NCBI GenBank assembly: GCA_963457665.1
Contig: OY735207.1
Span: 32,497,078-32,561,077, forward strand
DNA from: Thysanoteuthis rhombus
Lineage: Eukaryota; Mollusca; Cephalopoda; Oegopsida; Thysanoteuthidae
Length of the DNA stretch: 64,000 bases
Direction of reading: 5' to 3'
Shown: piece by piece, positions 12,681-23,429 of the stretch
Numbering within the stretch: position 1 is the first letter of the stretch
Layout: every line of letters starts with the position of its first letter
The notes under the pieces: model-generated
Databases searched by the model: none
Told to the model about the DNA's origin: nothing
The model's input: the letters and a program-made list of their open reading frames with translations, nothing else
Program-made: the position numbers and the translations under genes

Positions 12681-12810
12681 ACTTACAGACTGAGAACTGA
12701 AATTTGTTGAATCAAATTTCAAGTTTTTAAAAAATGAAAAATTCAATGCTTCATCAAACTTTTCTACAATTAAAGCTGGGTAGGATAGTGATTGAGAAGG
12801 GGAAAAGCCA

Positions 12811-12829
12811 GTGTGTGTGTGTGTGTGTG
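12811..12829. repeat. (GT)n microsatellite
   Basis: Uninterrupted GT dinucleotide run in the 13.7-kb intron. Confidence 0.95.
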
Positions 12830-14121
12830 CACATGTTTGAGTGTATGTGTGAAATCATTAGAGTAAAAGACCTGTGAGGCTTATTTGTTAAAATAAAAAG
12901 TGACCCATGATACAACAGATTATATAAATAACTAAAATATAAGCTATACTAATTATTCTAGGAATAAAGCAAGCCATTTTTTTTTTTCATTCAAAGATGT
13001 ATTTGCATTTCCGATAATGACTTAAACTTGAATAATTTATGAAAAAATTTTCCACACCAGGAGGGAAATTTAAAAAGTCAAACGATTGCTGAGAATAAAA
13101 ATCTGTACAAACTTCCCAATTTTAGGAATAAAACTTCCAAAAACGTTTTTGCAAATGCCCTTAAGTACCTTGTTAAAATAAGTTAGGTGAGAAGCTTAGT
13201 AGTAAAAGAAGATAGATGTTCCTACTGACAGCTGCTATGTGCGAAATTCACAAAACTAAAGTTTCAGAGAACAGTAGCATGTCTGTTGCTTACAGGAGCA
13301 GACAATTTTCCCAGAAAAACCGTCTAAAAATATGAAAATAACACTATTAATAAGAAGTCCTGGTCAGTTACATCCAATGAAACATACTTTGAAAGAAAGT
13401 TAGTGTCCAAATATTGAGTAACACACACAAGCACACTTACACATGAGAAGGTCAACACATCTTTGAAAAAACAAACAAATATGAGGGATCAAAAAAAAAA
13501 AAAAAAATTCCTGAATTCAAAGAAATAATTAGGTCTCCACATTTCTGTCCACTGCAGCTGATATGTTTTTTGTTTTTATTCACACATTTCTGCTGATAGT
13601 TTTTTTAAAAAAAACAAACACCATATAATATAAAAGGCGTTGTCCCTTCATTGTTTGCTGGTTCCTCTCAAGCAAACAGAAAGAGAGGAAGAGGGTAAAG
13701 CAAAGCTTGCATCTGTCTAACCGCATACGCTAAAGCACACACTGTGTATGTATATGCATCTACATTACTTGTATTACTGTCTTTCTTGAAGAACAAAAAA
13801 CAAATGAGGGCTTCTCTGATTTTTTCATGAATAAAACTGATGCCTTTCCCATATTGAAAAAGAAATTTGTTTTTTCACTCAATTTTAAAATCATCAAAAA
13901 ACAAAAAATATTTGTAGAGAAAATCAACAGAAAAATAAAAGTTATGCACTTTTGTTTAGAAATAATTTTGTACTAAAATGGATATATTAATATGATTTAT
14001 TATGTAAATAATCCTGTCACTTTTTTCAACTACCAAACTAGTACATATACAGAATCTCAAAAGCTGCAATTCGTTCTGCTCACCATTCTGTATTGAAATA
14101 CAACCATCTTGCTATCAACTA

Positions 14122-14272
14122 GAGACCAGACTTTCTCCATATTATATGACAGACCCCTGCCAAGGTTGGCAATGGGTATAACAGCTATTTAGAGTGAATA
14201 AGTAAGTAGCTGTTATACCTTTTGCCAAACTTGGCCGGGGTCAGTCATACAACATGGACAAAGTCCGGTCTC
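14122..14272. mobile_element. 151-bp palindromic MITE with TA borders
   Basis: Two inverted arms of about 65 nt (starting GAGACCAGACTTT on the left and, inverted, GAGACCGGACTTT on the right) flank a central spacer of about 20 nt. TA dinucleotides lie immediately outside both ends (14120-14121 and 14273-14274), as expected for a Tc1/mariner-type target duplication. The arms are about 85% identical by eye. No coding capacity. Confidence 0.85.
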
Positions 14273-14598
14273 TACTTAGTAACTATCACTGTGCTACGTA
14301 ATGTAGATATGGGGAAGAGTTTTGCTCAAATGCTCATTCACCTATCATTATTTCAACCATAATGTCATGCTAGCAACGAGACACTTTTTGTCAAGATATC
14401 TGACGAAGGAAGAGTACACGGGGATAACCAGATTCATGCCTTTTGCAAAGACATCAGTGTTAAATGAACACAAGCATCCTCAGCTGGAATTCAAATTCAG
14501 TATACCATGTCCATTCTCCATACCAATAATTTTGTTTTTGTTCTGAAGTTGATGTGTAAATATTGTGTATAGTTGGATGCTGTTACATAAAATACACA

Positions 14599-14599
14599 T

Positions 14600-14654
<55 letters not shown>
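14599..14654. repeat. (CA)n-(TA)n compound microsatellite
   Basis: CA repeats at about 14599-14611 run directly into TA repeats to 14654. Confidence 0.95.
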
Positions 14655-14655
<1 letters not shown>

Positions 14656-16059
14656 CTCAAGTCCACAATTAGTAAGTGGAGAGGAATTTTTTTCCATTTT
14701 ATGACAGCCATAAATCTCCACATCTAAGCCTAAAAAAAAAAAGAATTGTTTAATTGATAACCCTGGTGATTGCTAACGATCAAACAAATTAGCCAAAAAT
14801 AATGAGTTCAGGATAGGCTCTAAAATGTTACAGGATGGCCAAATATTTTTAGTTCAGTCCAAATTAAAATGTTCTTCTTTAGACAATTTCTCTCATGATG
14901 TTTCTAAAATGAATAAAATATAAAAAAACAGATCCTCAGTATAATCAATTGAGGATTCAATTTCACAAAAATTTGCCAATAATTCAAGTTTCTATTCGAA
15001 AAGAAGCCGTCCATTTAATCTGTAAGTTCACTGAGAGCACCAAAGAAAGAAAAATAGCATTCTTCCCAGCTGGAAAGGAGAATCATAACAGCTGTTTATA
15101 ACAGCCAAATCAGCCAGGTGAAATAAATTACTCTCCAAATGTTAAGTGAATGTTAAATGTAAAGCCTTTTCTTTCATGAGTTTTCCTACTTAATTCTTGA
15201 GAGAAAGCAATTAGCAGCAAAGAAACCACCCTGATTAATTATGGAAAACTTATCACCATTTATTAGAGAGAGCATGAAGTCTTCTGGAGCAACTAAAAAG
15301 GTTTTTTAGGTGCACTTGATCCATCAAAAGACCAATCTTTTCAGCCTAAGAAATCTGTCTCAATTTAGTTATGGCAACCATGTTTAAAACACTTGAACAG
15401 TGTTACACAAAAAAAAAATTTGAAAGGATACATTGCACAGTTTGGTATGCTGGATGATGAGTTAAAATATTATGAAATGAAAGCCTTTCGGCAGTTTTAA
15501 ACTATATTTCTTTATTAAGGTAAAACTTTTGAAGGAGTTGCTTGTATGCACTTTCTGCAATGTTTCAGTTCTTCAATATCCATGCTCAATGCATTGTCTT
15601 CTGATGTTCTGAGATGAGCTTTTTCATTGATTAATGTTTTTTTCATATTACTAACCTAATCTTTGTTATTCTGAACACAACATTTTGGCTATTATATTGT
15701 TCAGATACCAAGTGACTTATAAAATCACTTAAAACTTTTTTCTTGGCAAGAGCATTGAGGCTGTTAATGTCAAGCCCACCACATTGATACAGGGGTCAAG
15801 TAAAGGCCAATAACAAGATTACAGATAGCACTCTTCTAACTTGTCAGTTCTCATTATCAAGAGCCCTTATCACTTACTCCTGTGATTCCACCCCCCTGCT
15901 GCCCATTTTGATTTGTATTATAAATTTTTCACCATTATACTTTCTTTCCATCATAGATTCCTCCCCCTGAAAACCAAGTGGCACCTAGTTGAGAATCACT
16001 GTGTTGGATTGTGATGTTCCAGTAGAAATGAAATCTTTTAAATATATGAAAGAAATCAA

Positions 16060-16068
16060 GTGTGTGTG

Positions 16069-16100
<32 letters not shown>

Positions 16101-16102
16101 AG
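16060..16102. repeat. (TG)n microsatellite
   Basis: TG run with a single TT interruption. Confidence 0.95.
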
Positions 16103-16179
16103 TGAATCACAGAGAGGTGCAGATTGGTATGACAGTTACCACCACAGAAAATGGAATCATCAAACTGAATTTAAAATTT

Positions 16180-16350
16180 CAGATGAGTTTGGGAAAAGCG
16201 CAACTCAATTCCTTCCTGCATATCCCAAGAAAATCTCTCATCATTGACGGAAAAAATAGTTGGTTAGCGAATACTTGGACAAACCACACTCTCATAACTA
16301 CTTAACCTACCCAGACAGTAGAAGCAAGAATCCATTACCTCATATTTGCC
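16180..16350 (+). repeat. Fragment of a dispersed repeat
   Basis: It shares the landmarks 'gggaaa(g)gc', a cact..cataacta block and 'cagtagaagcaa' with the copies at 28945-29165 and 52620-52860. This copy is the most diverged. In this family the region after a tRNA-like head is conserved; here the head is not recognisable. Confidence 0.45.
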
Positions 16351-16360
16351 TTGGTCATAA

Positions 16361-16363
<3 letters not shown>

Positions 16364-16410
<47 letters not shown>

Positions 16411-16411
16411 T
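16364..16411. repeat. (TA)n-(CA)n microsatellite
   Basis: TA run followed by CA run. Confidence 0.95.
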
Positions 16412-16991
16412 ACACAAGCCTTCAGTAGGATTCAATCCCCCATTCACCATGGCATAGTTTGGTGGCCTGAGTTGAATTAGGAGATCAACTGAGATTATCA
16501 TGTAATCCTTATAGAGAGAGCATTCAGGTACTAATTTAACAACTAATTCAAAATATTGCATGAATAAACAAAACTTATCTACTGAAAGAAAAATGTTAGA
16601 TAAAAGTCATAAGTTACTAGATATAAAGCAATTACTTGAAAAACTAAAAGTTGGAAAAACACATCATAATTGCATGTTATTTATATATTGCGTAATTCCT
16701 CAAGCGTTAAGGATTTCAGACACAAAACTTTGCTGCAAAATAAAGCATAAGTGTTTGTTTGTTTTTTTGACGGAAGACTTGAATTCAATTTGCATTCTCA
16801 GGTGAGTAAAACAAAGTTGTGCACAAAAGTTAGAATTCATTTCTATAACTAATTCACAGCAAATCAAAGCGCATACAAAAAAAAAGGATTCATTTTCAAG
16901 GGAGTGAAACATATGAAATGAATGTAACTAAAAACATTTAATATCAATAGTGAAGAAATACATACCCTCACCTTCTCACCCCAACTCCATT

Positions 16992-17037
16992 TCACACACA
17001 CACACACACACCTCACCCTCTCAGACACACACACACC
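16992..17037. repeat. Interrupted (CA)n microsatellite
   Basis: Two CA runs separated by a short C/T-rich spacer, just downstream (in gene sense) of the second Ig exon. Confidence 0.9.
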
Positions 17038-17165
17038 ACCCCTGTCTTTCTCAACATATCTCTCCCTCGCAAAAGAATAATAACTGTCTGTATAAAAAGA
17101 AGAAAAATTTTGATTATATAAAAGCAAAAAAATTCAAAAGAAAGAATAAGTTCCCATAAACTTAC

Positions 17166-17525
17166 TAATCTTAAAAATCCTTTCTGTTGCTGTAGTGTTC
17201 AGTTGATTTTTTACTCGGCATCTGATCCCCAATTTCATTGGGCTGCTTGGGTAAAGCTTGATGCTGCTCTTTTGGGCCATCTGACAAGAGTCTTCCACAG
17301 CTTTGGCTTCAGACATTGTCACATTGATATTTGTCTTCTCATAGTTGCTCTCTTCAATCTCCTCGTCTATACCAACCTTAGCAACATACCACTCCAGGTG
17401 TCCGGCTGGATTTCCAAGTTGAGCTTGACACAATAGGTGAATTGGTTTCCCAGCAAAGATTTGAATTTCTGCATCATTGCCCAGATCGATGAAAGTAGCA
17501 GTCATGGCAACGTTTTGGGGAGAAT
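17166..17525 (-). CDS. Second Ig-domain exon (membrane-proximal)
   Basis: A 360-nt phase 1-1 exon. The acceptor is ttcctttcctcttag before 17525 and the donor is ATTA|GTAAGT after 17166. It encodes 120 residues that form one whole Ig domain. A linker DSPQNV is followed by a long strand region, Cys33 (in IHLLC), Trp46 (LEW, 13 residues later) and Cys103 (GIRC). These are the expected disulfide and core Trp of an Ig fold. The usual Tyr two residues before the second Cys is replaced by Ile, and an extra Cys81 lies between. N-glycosylation sequons occur at residues 68-70 (NVT) and 110-112 (NTT). The domain is longer than a standard 90-100 residue Ig because of an acidic loop near residues 54-59. 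It lies next to the membrane stalk, so it faces the cell surface. Confidence 0.88.
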
Positions 17526-17707
17526 CTAAGAGGAAAGGAAAAAAATAATAATTATTTTAAAATTATAAAATGTTGCTGTCCCACATTCCAAAACAACCAA
17601 GTAAACAAAAGGAAAAAAAGTAAAAGAAAATTAATCCTCAGTTCAAGTTTTCAACTCCTTTCAAGACCATTGGGACATATATATCCAGAGGTTTCTATGA
17701 CTGTCTG

Positions 17708-17709
<2 letters not shown>

Positions 17710-17782
<73 letters not shown>

Positions 17783-17806
17783 CTATATATATGTATATAT
17801 GTATAA
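17710..17806. repeat. (TA)n microsatellite inside the piggyBac left end
   Basis: A TA run with a few GTA and CTA interruptions. It lies between repeated subterminal motifs 'gactgtctgg' at 17699 and about 17808. Confidence 0.95.
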
Positions 17807-18053
17807 AGACTGTCTGGATATATATATATCATTCAAAAATCTACTGGGACGTTTTGATACATGCATTACCTCATTTGGGGTGGGAGCATATATAAATGTG
17901 CTTTGAATTTTGTGCAAAAAACGATCAACTGCAGAGCCATTAAATATAAACTTGCCAGTTAGAAGTGTGCGGCTAGCTCCACTGTTGCTATTTTATCCCA
18001 CCTGTGTGTAATTGAAAGTATCAAAAGTTTCATCAATGAGACCTCATAAGTAG

Positions 18054-19793
18054 ATGACATCATCAAGAAGAATGAAGTATGGTGACAATGATGGGTTGAA
18101 ACTTCTAAATCTTGATTTTGAACATGATCATTATACAATCGATGAAAGTGAGATATCAGGTGATGAAATTGACAATAGTCGTACCGAAGATCAAAGTGCT
18201 GAATATGCATGTGCCAATGGTACTGATGCTGTACAGTTTGGCATGCTTACAGCCGATGTTGATAATGCCAGCTCAAAGTCAGATAGTTTGACACCTGACT
18301 CTCCGAGTATTAGAAATAATGTTCAGGAAATGAGACACAGACCGAGAGACAGATCAAGGTCACCTGTGACATGTTGGAATGAATCTGATTCAAGTGAAAA
18401 TGAAACTCCTCAGAGCCGAGAGGTAAATAGTGATTATAGAAATGACAGCCATGATGGGGGACACACAAGAAGAAGGGGATGTGGCTATGCACATGTTAGA
18501 AGTTTTGCTCATGGTAGGGATCAGCTAAATCCTCATCAAGCAAAGAACACCATTGTGTTCTGCAGCACCATCTACACCAACTCATCTGGAATCAAGTGAG
18601 CATCAGTGCATGTGGTGCCTAAGACTCGTTAATTATATTTACAACTTGATAGAGGATATGACAAATTAGAATGCTGACCCAAAACTAAGAAATGATCCAT
18701 TAATCTACCCAAGCTGAAAGCCTTCCCAGGATTAGTCATCAACATAGGTTTTATAAAAAAAGACGAAAGTGAAAATGTTCTAGAATGTGAAGCACTGCTT
18801 CATAACAACAAATGATATCCATTCACTAATGCCCTGCAACCAATTTTTGAAAATCTATCATTATCTGTATCTATCAGGTGTTAATCTATCTGTGGCAAAT
18901 TGTGGGAATCCAGCTTATGACAAAATTCCAGTCAGGAAATTTCTGAATATCCTCATGTGTTTAGGTAAGATGTTTACATGGACAGGAATGCAGATGATAC
19001 TGCAACATTTTTTTTATGTCTTTGTTCCGGATAACTGAGGAGGGTGGTCTCTTCACTCATAACTTCTTCATCAAAGGGACTTGTACAGAGAACCAAGTAA
19101 AAATAATATTTCAACACGTGGTACCATCCAAGTCAATTGCAAAAATCAAAATATTACATGCGGTTTCCTGCAATGTACACATATCCAGTTCTTGAAACTG
19201 GTTGGTTTGATAACCAGGCTATGTACTTTATATACACTATGAATGACCAAGAGTATCACTCTTACACATCTACAGAGAGAAGCTGTGCATGAGTAGAAGA
19301 GACAGAGAAAAAAGTACAGCTGGACTTCACCCACACTCATCCCTCCAGAGGGATTACAACAATATGGGGGGGGGTGGATCGTAATGGCAGCACACATGTC
19401 AGGTATTACAACTTTGGGAAGACAACAATTTATTAGTGTCAATGTGTATTATTTCATGAGGCTGCTGTTTGGAATGCTTACATCATTCCACATGCTGCTA
19501 TTTGGAGGGGAGGCAGGACTTCTTCAAGTGGGGAGAAAGGCTTCTCCCAGTTCAAGATGAACTTGGCTGAGCAGCTGATTGAGGACTTCCACACTAACAC
19601 TTGAGTGGGACAACCTTCCTTGAATCTACCAGTGGTGAGGCTAGATCACTCACTAAACTACAGACTGAAGGATGAAGATTCATACTGCAGTCTATGTTGT
19701 TTTGAAGGAACCAAGGAACACATCTTTCATGCAAACCCTAAACAGAGAGTCTATGTTCCAAGATCCTCAACATTTTTACGTATTTTTATGTAG
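18054..19793 (+). pseudogene. piggyBac transposase pseudogene
   Basis: Three open segments carry piggyBac transposase features. At 18054-18599, 181 codons form an acidic, low-complexity N-terminal region rich in Ser, Asp and Glu. At 18787-19038 there is MPCNQFLKIYHYLYLSG then NPAYDKIPVRKFLNIL, matching the family's conserved 'RF..I...LHF.D' and 'DKL.K.RP.LD.L' start of the catalytic domain. Near 19470-19793 the segment NAYII, then SQFKMNLAEQLI, is followed by a C-terminal Cys-rich zinc-binding remnant CSLCCFEGTKEH. The intervening catalytic core is shifted and stopped, and the C-terminal Cys pattern is incomplete. No functional product is expected. Confidence 0.8.
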
Positions 19794-20510
19794 AATAAAT
19801 GGTGTGCAGTTTCATCTCTGTGTCAAAAAATAAAGAAAAGACTTGGATAAATGGGATTAAGCTCAAAATTATTGGCAGTTGGTCAAGAAAATGTGTGGAA
19901 TGAATGCATATTAAGTCAACTCTAGTCGTCATTTTGAAAAATAATTACATCACGCAACCAGTAAATCGACTAAAATTCTATATACCCATTTGTCCTTTGT
20001 ACAATTATTTTGAAATGTATTCATATTTATCTTTATATTGTGATATTGATTCAATTTTCACCTATCTTTGCAAGATGGTATTTGTCTGTTATTGGTAGTG
20101 ACAAACACTATTTATGTAACGTGTCTATAAAGTATACTCATCACTTTATGGTCACATTTGTGGCATAGTCCTGCCTTGAAATATAATATATCATTCCATA
20201 TAAATTCTGTTGTGCTGTAGAGTTACAAAGACAGTGATAACTGACACATAGGATTGAATTTCCCAAATATGGAAGCCATTCTGAATACCTCATGAGGTCA
20301 CATGATCATTATATTTATATGATTTTGCCATAAATGAAATTTATATCTTATAAGCTTCAAAATGATACACAACTTTTCTGGGTTTCTTAGAAAATGGGAT
20401 TAATCCATCCATTATATTCTTACCACCCTTGCTTTGTAACCCTTTAAATGAATGAGTTAGGCACCTTAATGGCTTAGTCTTGAAAGGATTAAATTCCCAC
20501 GATAAAACAT

Positions 20511-20742
20511 CATCAAGAAAATGTTTCAGGACTTGACTTTGTGGCTCCATCAAGAAACAATGCTTTAGGGCTAAATTTTGTTGCTTCATCAAGAAACAAT
20601 GCTTAAGGACTAAACTTTGTGGCTCCATCAAGAAAAAATGCTTTAGGACTAAGCTTAGTGGCTCCATCAAGAAACCATGTTTTAGACTTGAACTTTGTTG
20701 CTTCATCAAGAAAATGTTTCAGACCTAAACTTAGTTGCTTTT
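20511..20742. repeat. 39-bp minisatellite, six units
   Basis: The marker 'catcaagaaa' starts units at 20511, 20548, 20587, 20626, 20665 and 20704 (periods 37, 39, 39, 39, 39). Units are about 80% alike. Because 39 is a multiple of three, the minus strand stays open for 122 codons with a 13-residue repeat; I regard this as an artefact. The array starts 19 bp beyond the right end of the piggyBac element. Confidence 0.9.
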
Positions 20743-21604
20743 TAATATCAGTTCTCCAGCATTCAAGTAGGGGTCACACCTTTGTTGAAAGTATCTCTTC
20801 CAGGTCATATGATGGATAGTTGCTCTCAATATCAAAGCAAAGGTTAATAGCAGTGATACCAAAACATAAAGAAAAAGTTAATATGTAAAAACAGCATCCA
20901 CCAGAGGATTAACTGTCCCATTCAACATCTGAAATGGGGGACAGAGAGATGAACCCCAGAGACACCAACCACAGTAAGTTCTCTAAACATACAAGGAGTG
21001 CCTGAACAAATTCACAAAATTTGTAGACTTCATTTCATGTTAGTATGGTTTTCAATAACACAATTGCTTTTCACAATTTCCTCACCAAAGAGATAAATGA
21101 CCAAAGATTTCATACCTAACAACTAATGCAAATATAGAAAAGAATATAAAAACTGCTAATCTGCACTTTACATTGATTGTGGCAGGAAAGACATGGATCT
21201 ACATCTCTCTGTGCCATGAAAAGATATCTTAAAAACTTGACTCTTTTCCAAAATGTATCAGGAGAAAGAGGCTTATTTCAGTGCTCATGCACGCACACAT
21301 TATATATATAATATATATTTATAAATACATTAAAAAAATCCATTGCTCAGGCAGGCAGGCTGTTCCACATGCAGGCCCTGCCGTCTATGGTCCTACTGCT
21401 ATGGAAATTTTTCCCAACAATATCCGCTCACTGAGTCATATATATGTTCAGTTCATTTTCATACTAGCATGGTAACCATCTAAAATGACCATATTATTTA
21501 CATATCTATCACAGGGCCCACAACATTGAGGAGACAGGGGTCAAGACCTACCCCACCTTTTTGCAAAACAGATTTTTTTATATATATAGATAAGGACATT
21601 ATAT

Positions 21605-22640
21605 ATGACTTCATCCATTTGTATAACCCTATCTAAAAATATAGGACTCCACTGGGATGACTACCAACTAATTGTAGAAAATAGCAACATGCAAAAATGC
21701 GAAAAAATAAAATACATCATTAGAGAAATGAAAAAATTGAACTTTGAATTTAAAATCAAGTTGACCATGAAAATTCTACATTTTTTAGATGTTACTTTTG
21801 ATCTTAAGGATAACATCCACAAACCACATAAGAAAAAAATTCTGAAATTAAACAATAATACAAGATCTAACCACCCAAACAAAATTATTAAAAAGGTCCC
21901 TAAATCAATGCTGATATACTATTCTGCAAATGAAATGATATTCAACCTTGTTAGAAAATGAATACACTAAAGCCTTAAAGGTCAGCGGTTTTACCAAAAC
22001 TAGCTTTACATATGATGAAAAAGTAAAATCCAATTGAGTGAAACATAGCAACAACAAAAAGTAGAGGTAGGAGAATCATTTGGTATACACCACCATTCAA
22101 CCTACAAGTAAAAACCAACATAGATAAAATATTCCTCTATTAATAGAAAACACTTCACACTGAGCAATCCACAGTATAAAATATTTAACAAGAAGCTATA
22201 GTTGTATGGATAATTCTCATAGGTTCATAACAAAACAATGATAGAGTATAAATACTAATGGAGAAAATATAAATAAACCAAATTGCAATTATACAAAGAG
22301 CCACAGATGCTCTCTGCAAAAACCAATGTCTCAAATCGAATCTTGTAAATCAAGTTGAAATATCAACAAGAGAAACCCTTGGAAGCATGATATTATATAG
22401 GATTATCTAAAATACACTTTAAACTGAGATTAGCCAACCATATATCACCATTTACAAACAACGAATCCCCAAAAGTACATCACTGTCAACACATTACTCG
22501 AGACTAACCTCACCCACTCTAAAAAGGAAAATATTAAAACAATCACGCATATGCCAGAACATTGAAACCCCATGTTACCTATGCCTAAATGAGAAACTTG
22601 AAATCTTCACCTTTCATAAAATATTTGTCAATCATAATCA
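21605..22640 (+). pseudogene. Penelope-like retroelement remnant (RT to GIY-YIG end)
   Basis: The first 118 codons (21605-21961) include the segment LHFLDVTFDLKDNIHKPHKK followed by NHPNKIIKKVPKS, typical of the reverse-transcriptase part of Penelope-like elements of marine animals. Past a frameshift, the sequence reads RRIIWYTPPFNLQVKTNI (about 22068), STRETLGSM (about 22370) and CYLCLNEKLEIFTF (about 22570). The last two are at the place and with the look of the GIY-YIG endonuclease region and its Cys motif. Many stops and shifts are present, and the N-terminal half of the RT is missing. Confidence 0.7.
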
Positions 22641-22789
22641 TCCTTGGATTTGTGGGGATGTATCCTTGTGAGAAATTGACAATGGGTATCATAGCAAAAA
22701 TCATGCAATTTATAAATGCAAAAATTTTTTATTCCATCTTGGTCTTTCACTCTGACAGAAGTTATATTCATTAACAGACAACTTATTCA

Positions 22790-23420
22790 AAACTTTGCAA
22801 AGTGAGAATATGGCTGTTATAAGTGGACAATGGCTTGTTAACCAAACTAATCGGACATTAGAAGGGATGAGAAGTGATGCTTCCTTCAAATCGTTCTTTG
22901 AAACTCTAGATGTGAAATAAAAACAACATTCATTGGTAGAAGAACCCTCTATGCCAAGAAAGCGAAAGCAAAACCAACAGAATCATTTGAAGATGAGACT
23001 CATTGATGACTGTGACGGTGCTTCTGCTTACCAGAGTTGACGATCACTGCAGAAAAATTACTTTGAAGCAATAGATACAATGGTGCGTTTGATTAAGGTA
23101 AGATTTGACCAATTTTCAAAACCTTTGCTATTTTGTAAAATCTTCTCGATGCCATTCATAGCATGCATTACAGTGATGAGCTGAATCACCTAGAAGAGAT
23201 CTATGGAAGCAATATTAATATTGAAGTCTTGAAAACAGAATTTGAGATCTTGAAAACAATATTTCGAGGTATCAAGACTATGAGAAGTTGGTTTGAAAAT
23301 CTGTGCACCGCCTAGGATCAAATTGTTGCCCAGAGTACTTCTACCAAGGATTAGTTCAATACCTCTGTGCTGATTGAAAGAGTTACAAATTTGCAGCCCT
23401 CAGAACTGTAAAACCTTTAC
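22790..23420 (+). pseudogene. hAT (ZMYM1-like) transposase fragment
   Basis: Conceptual translation gives MAVISGQWLVNQTNRTLEGM, then a short gap, PRKRK, QKNYFEAIDTMVRLIK and RFDQFSKPL. This matches the middle of hAT-type transposases related to the ZMYM1/DUF4371 group, where 'LPR.RK', 'YYEALD' and 'DRFDQ' occur in this order. The frame is interrupted by at least three stops or shifts. No terminal repeats were found. It lies directly between the Penelope-like and RTE remnants. Confidence 0.6.
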
Positions 23421-23429
23421 ATTTGCCCG

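Larger units (their letters stand above)
3464..17165 (-). other. 13.7-kb intron between second Ig exon and microexon
   Basis: The donor is ATTA|GTAAGT at 17166/17165 and the acceptor is at 3464-3480. It contains the tandem repeat at 4429-5010, a solitary piggyBac-like end at 5928-5946, the piggyBac-family MITE at 7594-8027, a dispersed repeat at about 12410-12680, the palindromic MITE at 14122-14272, several microsatellites and a repeat fragment at about 16180-16350. In 5011-7593 and 8028-12400 I see only AT-rich unique-looking DNA. Confidence 0.75.
17656..20492 (+). mobile_element. Degenerate piggyBac transposon with both ends
   Basis: TCCTTTCAAGAC at 17656-17667 is exactly inverted at 20477-20488, where it abuts a TTAA (20489-20492). 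The left border is decayed (CAAC). Between the ends lie fragments of a piggyBac transposase on the plus strand. The left subterminal region has expanded a TA microsatellite (17710-17806). The element is antisense to the host gene and sits in its large intron. Length is about 2.84 kb, near that of an intact element, but the coding region is broken. Confidence 0.8.

Noticed and set aside
14497-14721. Frames rich in YIYIYI at several TA runs (also near 16260, 17670, 25928, 32181)
   Set aside because: They are translations of TA microsatellites.
18054-18599. 181-codon plus-strand frame as a host gene
   Set aside because: Its downstream neighbours are recognisable piggyBac transposase fragments and the element ends enclose it, so it is the acidic N-terminus of a dead transposase.
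20341-20709. 122-codon minus-strand frame with a 13-residue repeat
   Set aside because: It is the shadow of the 39-bp minisatellite.
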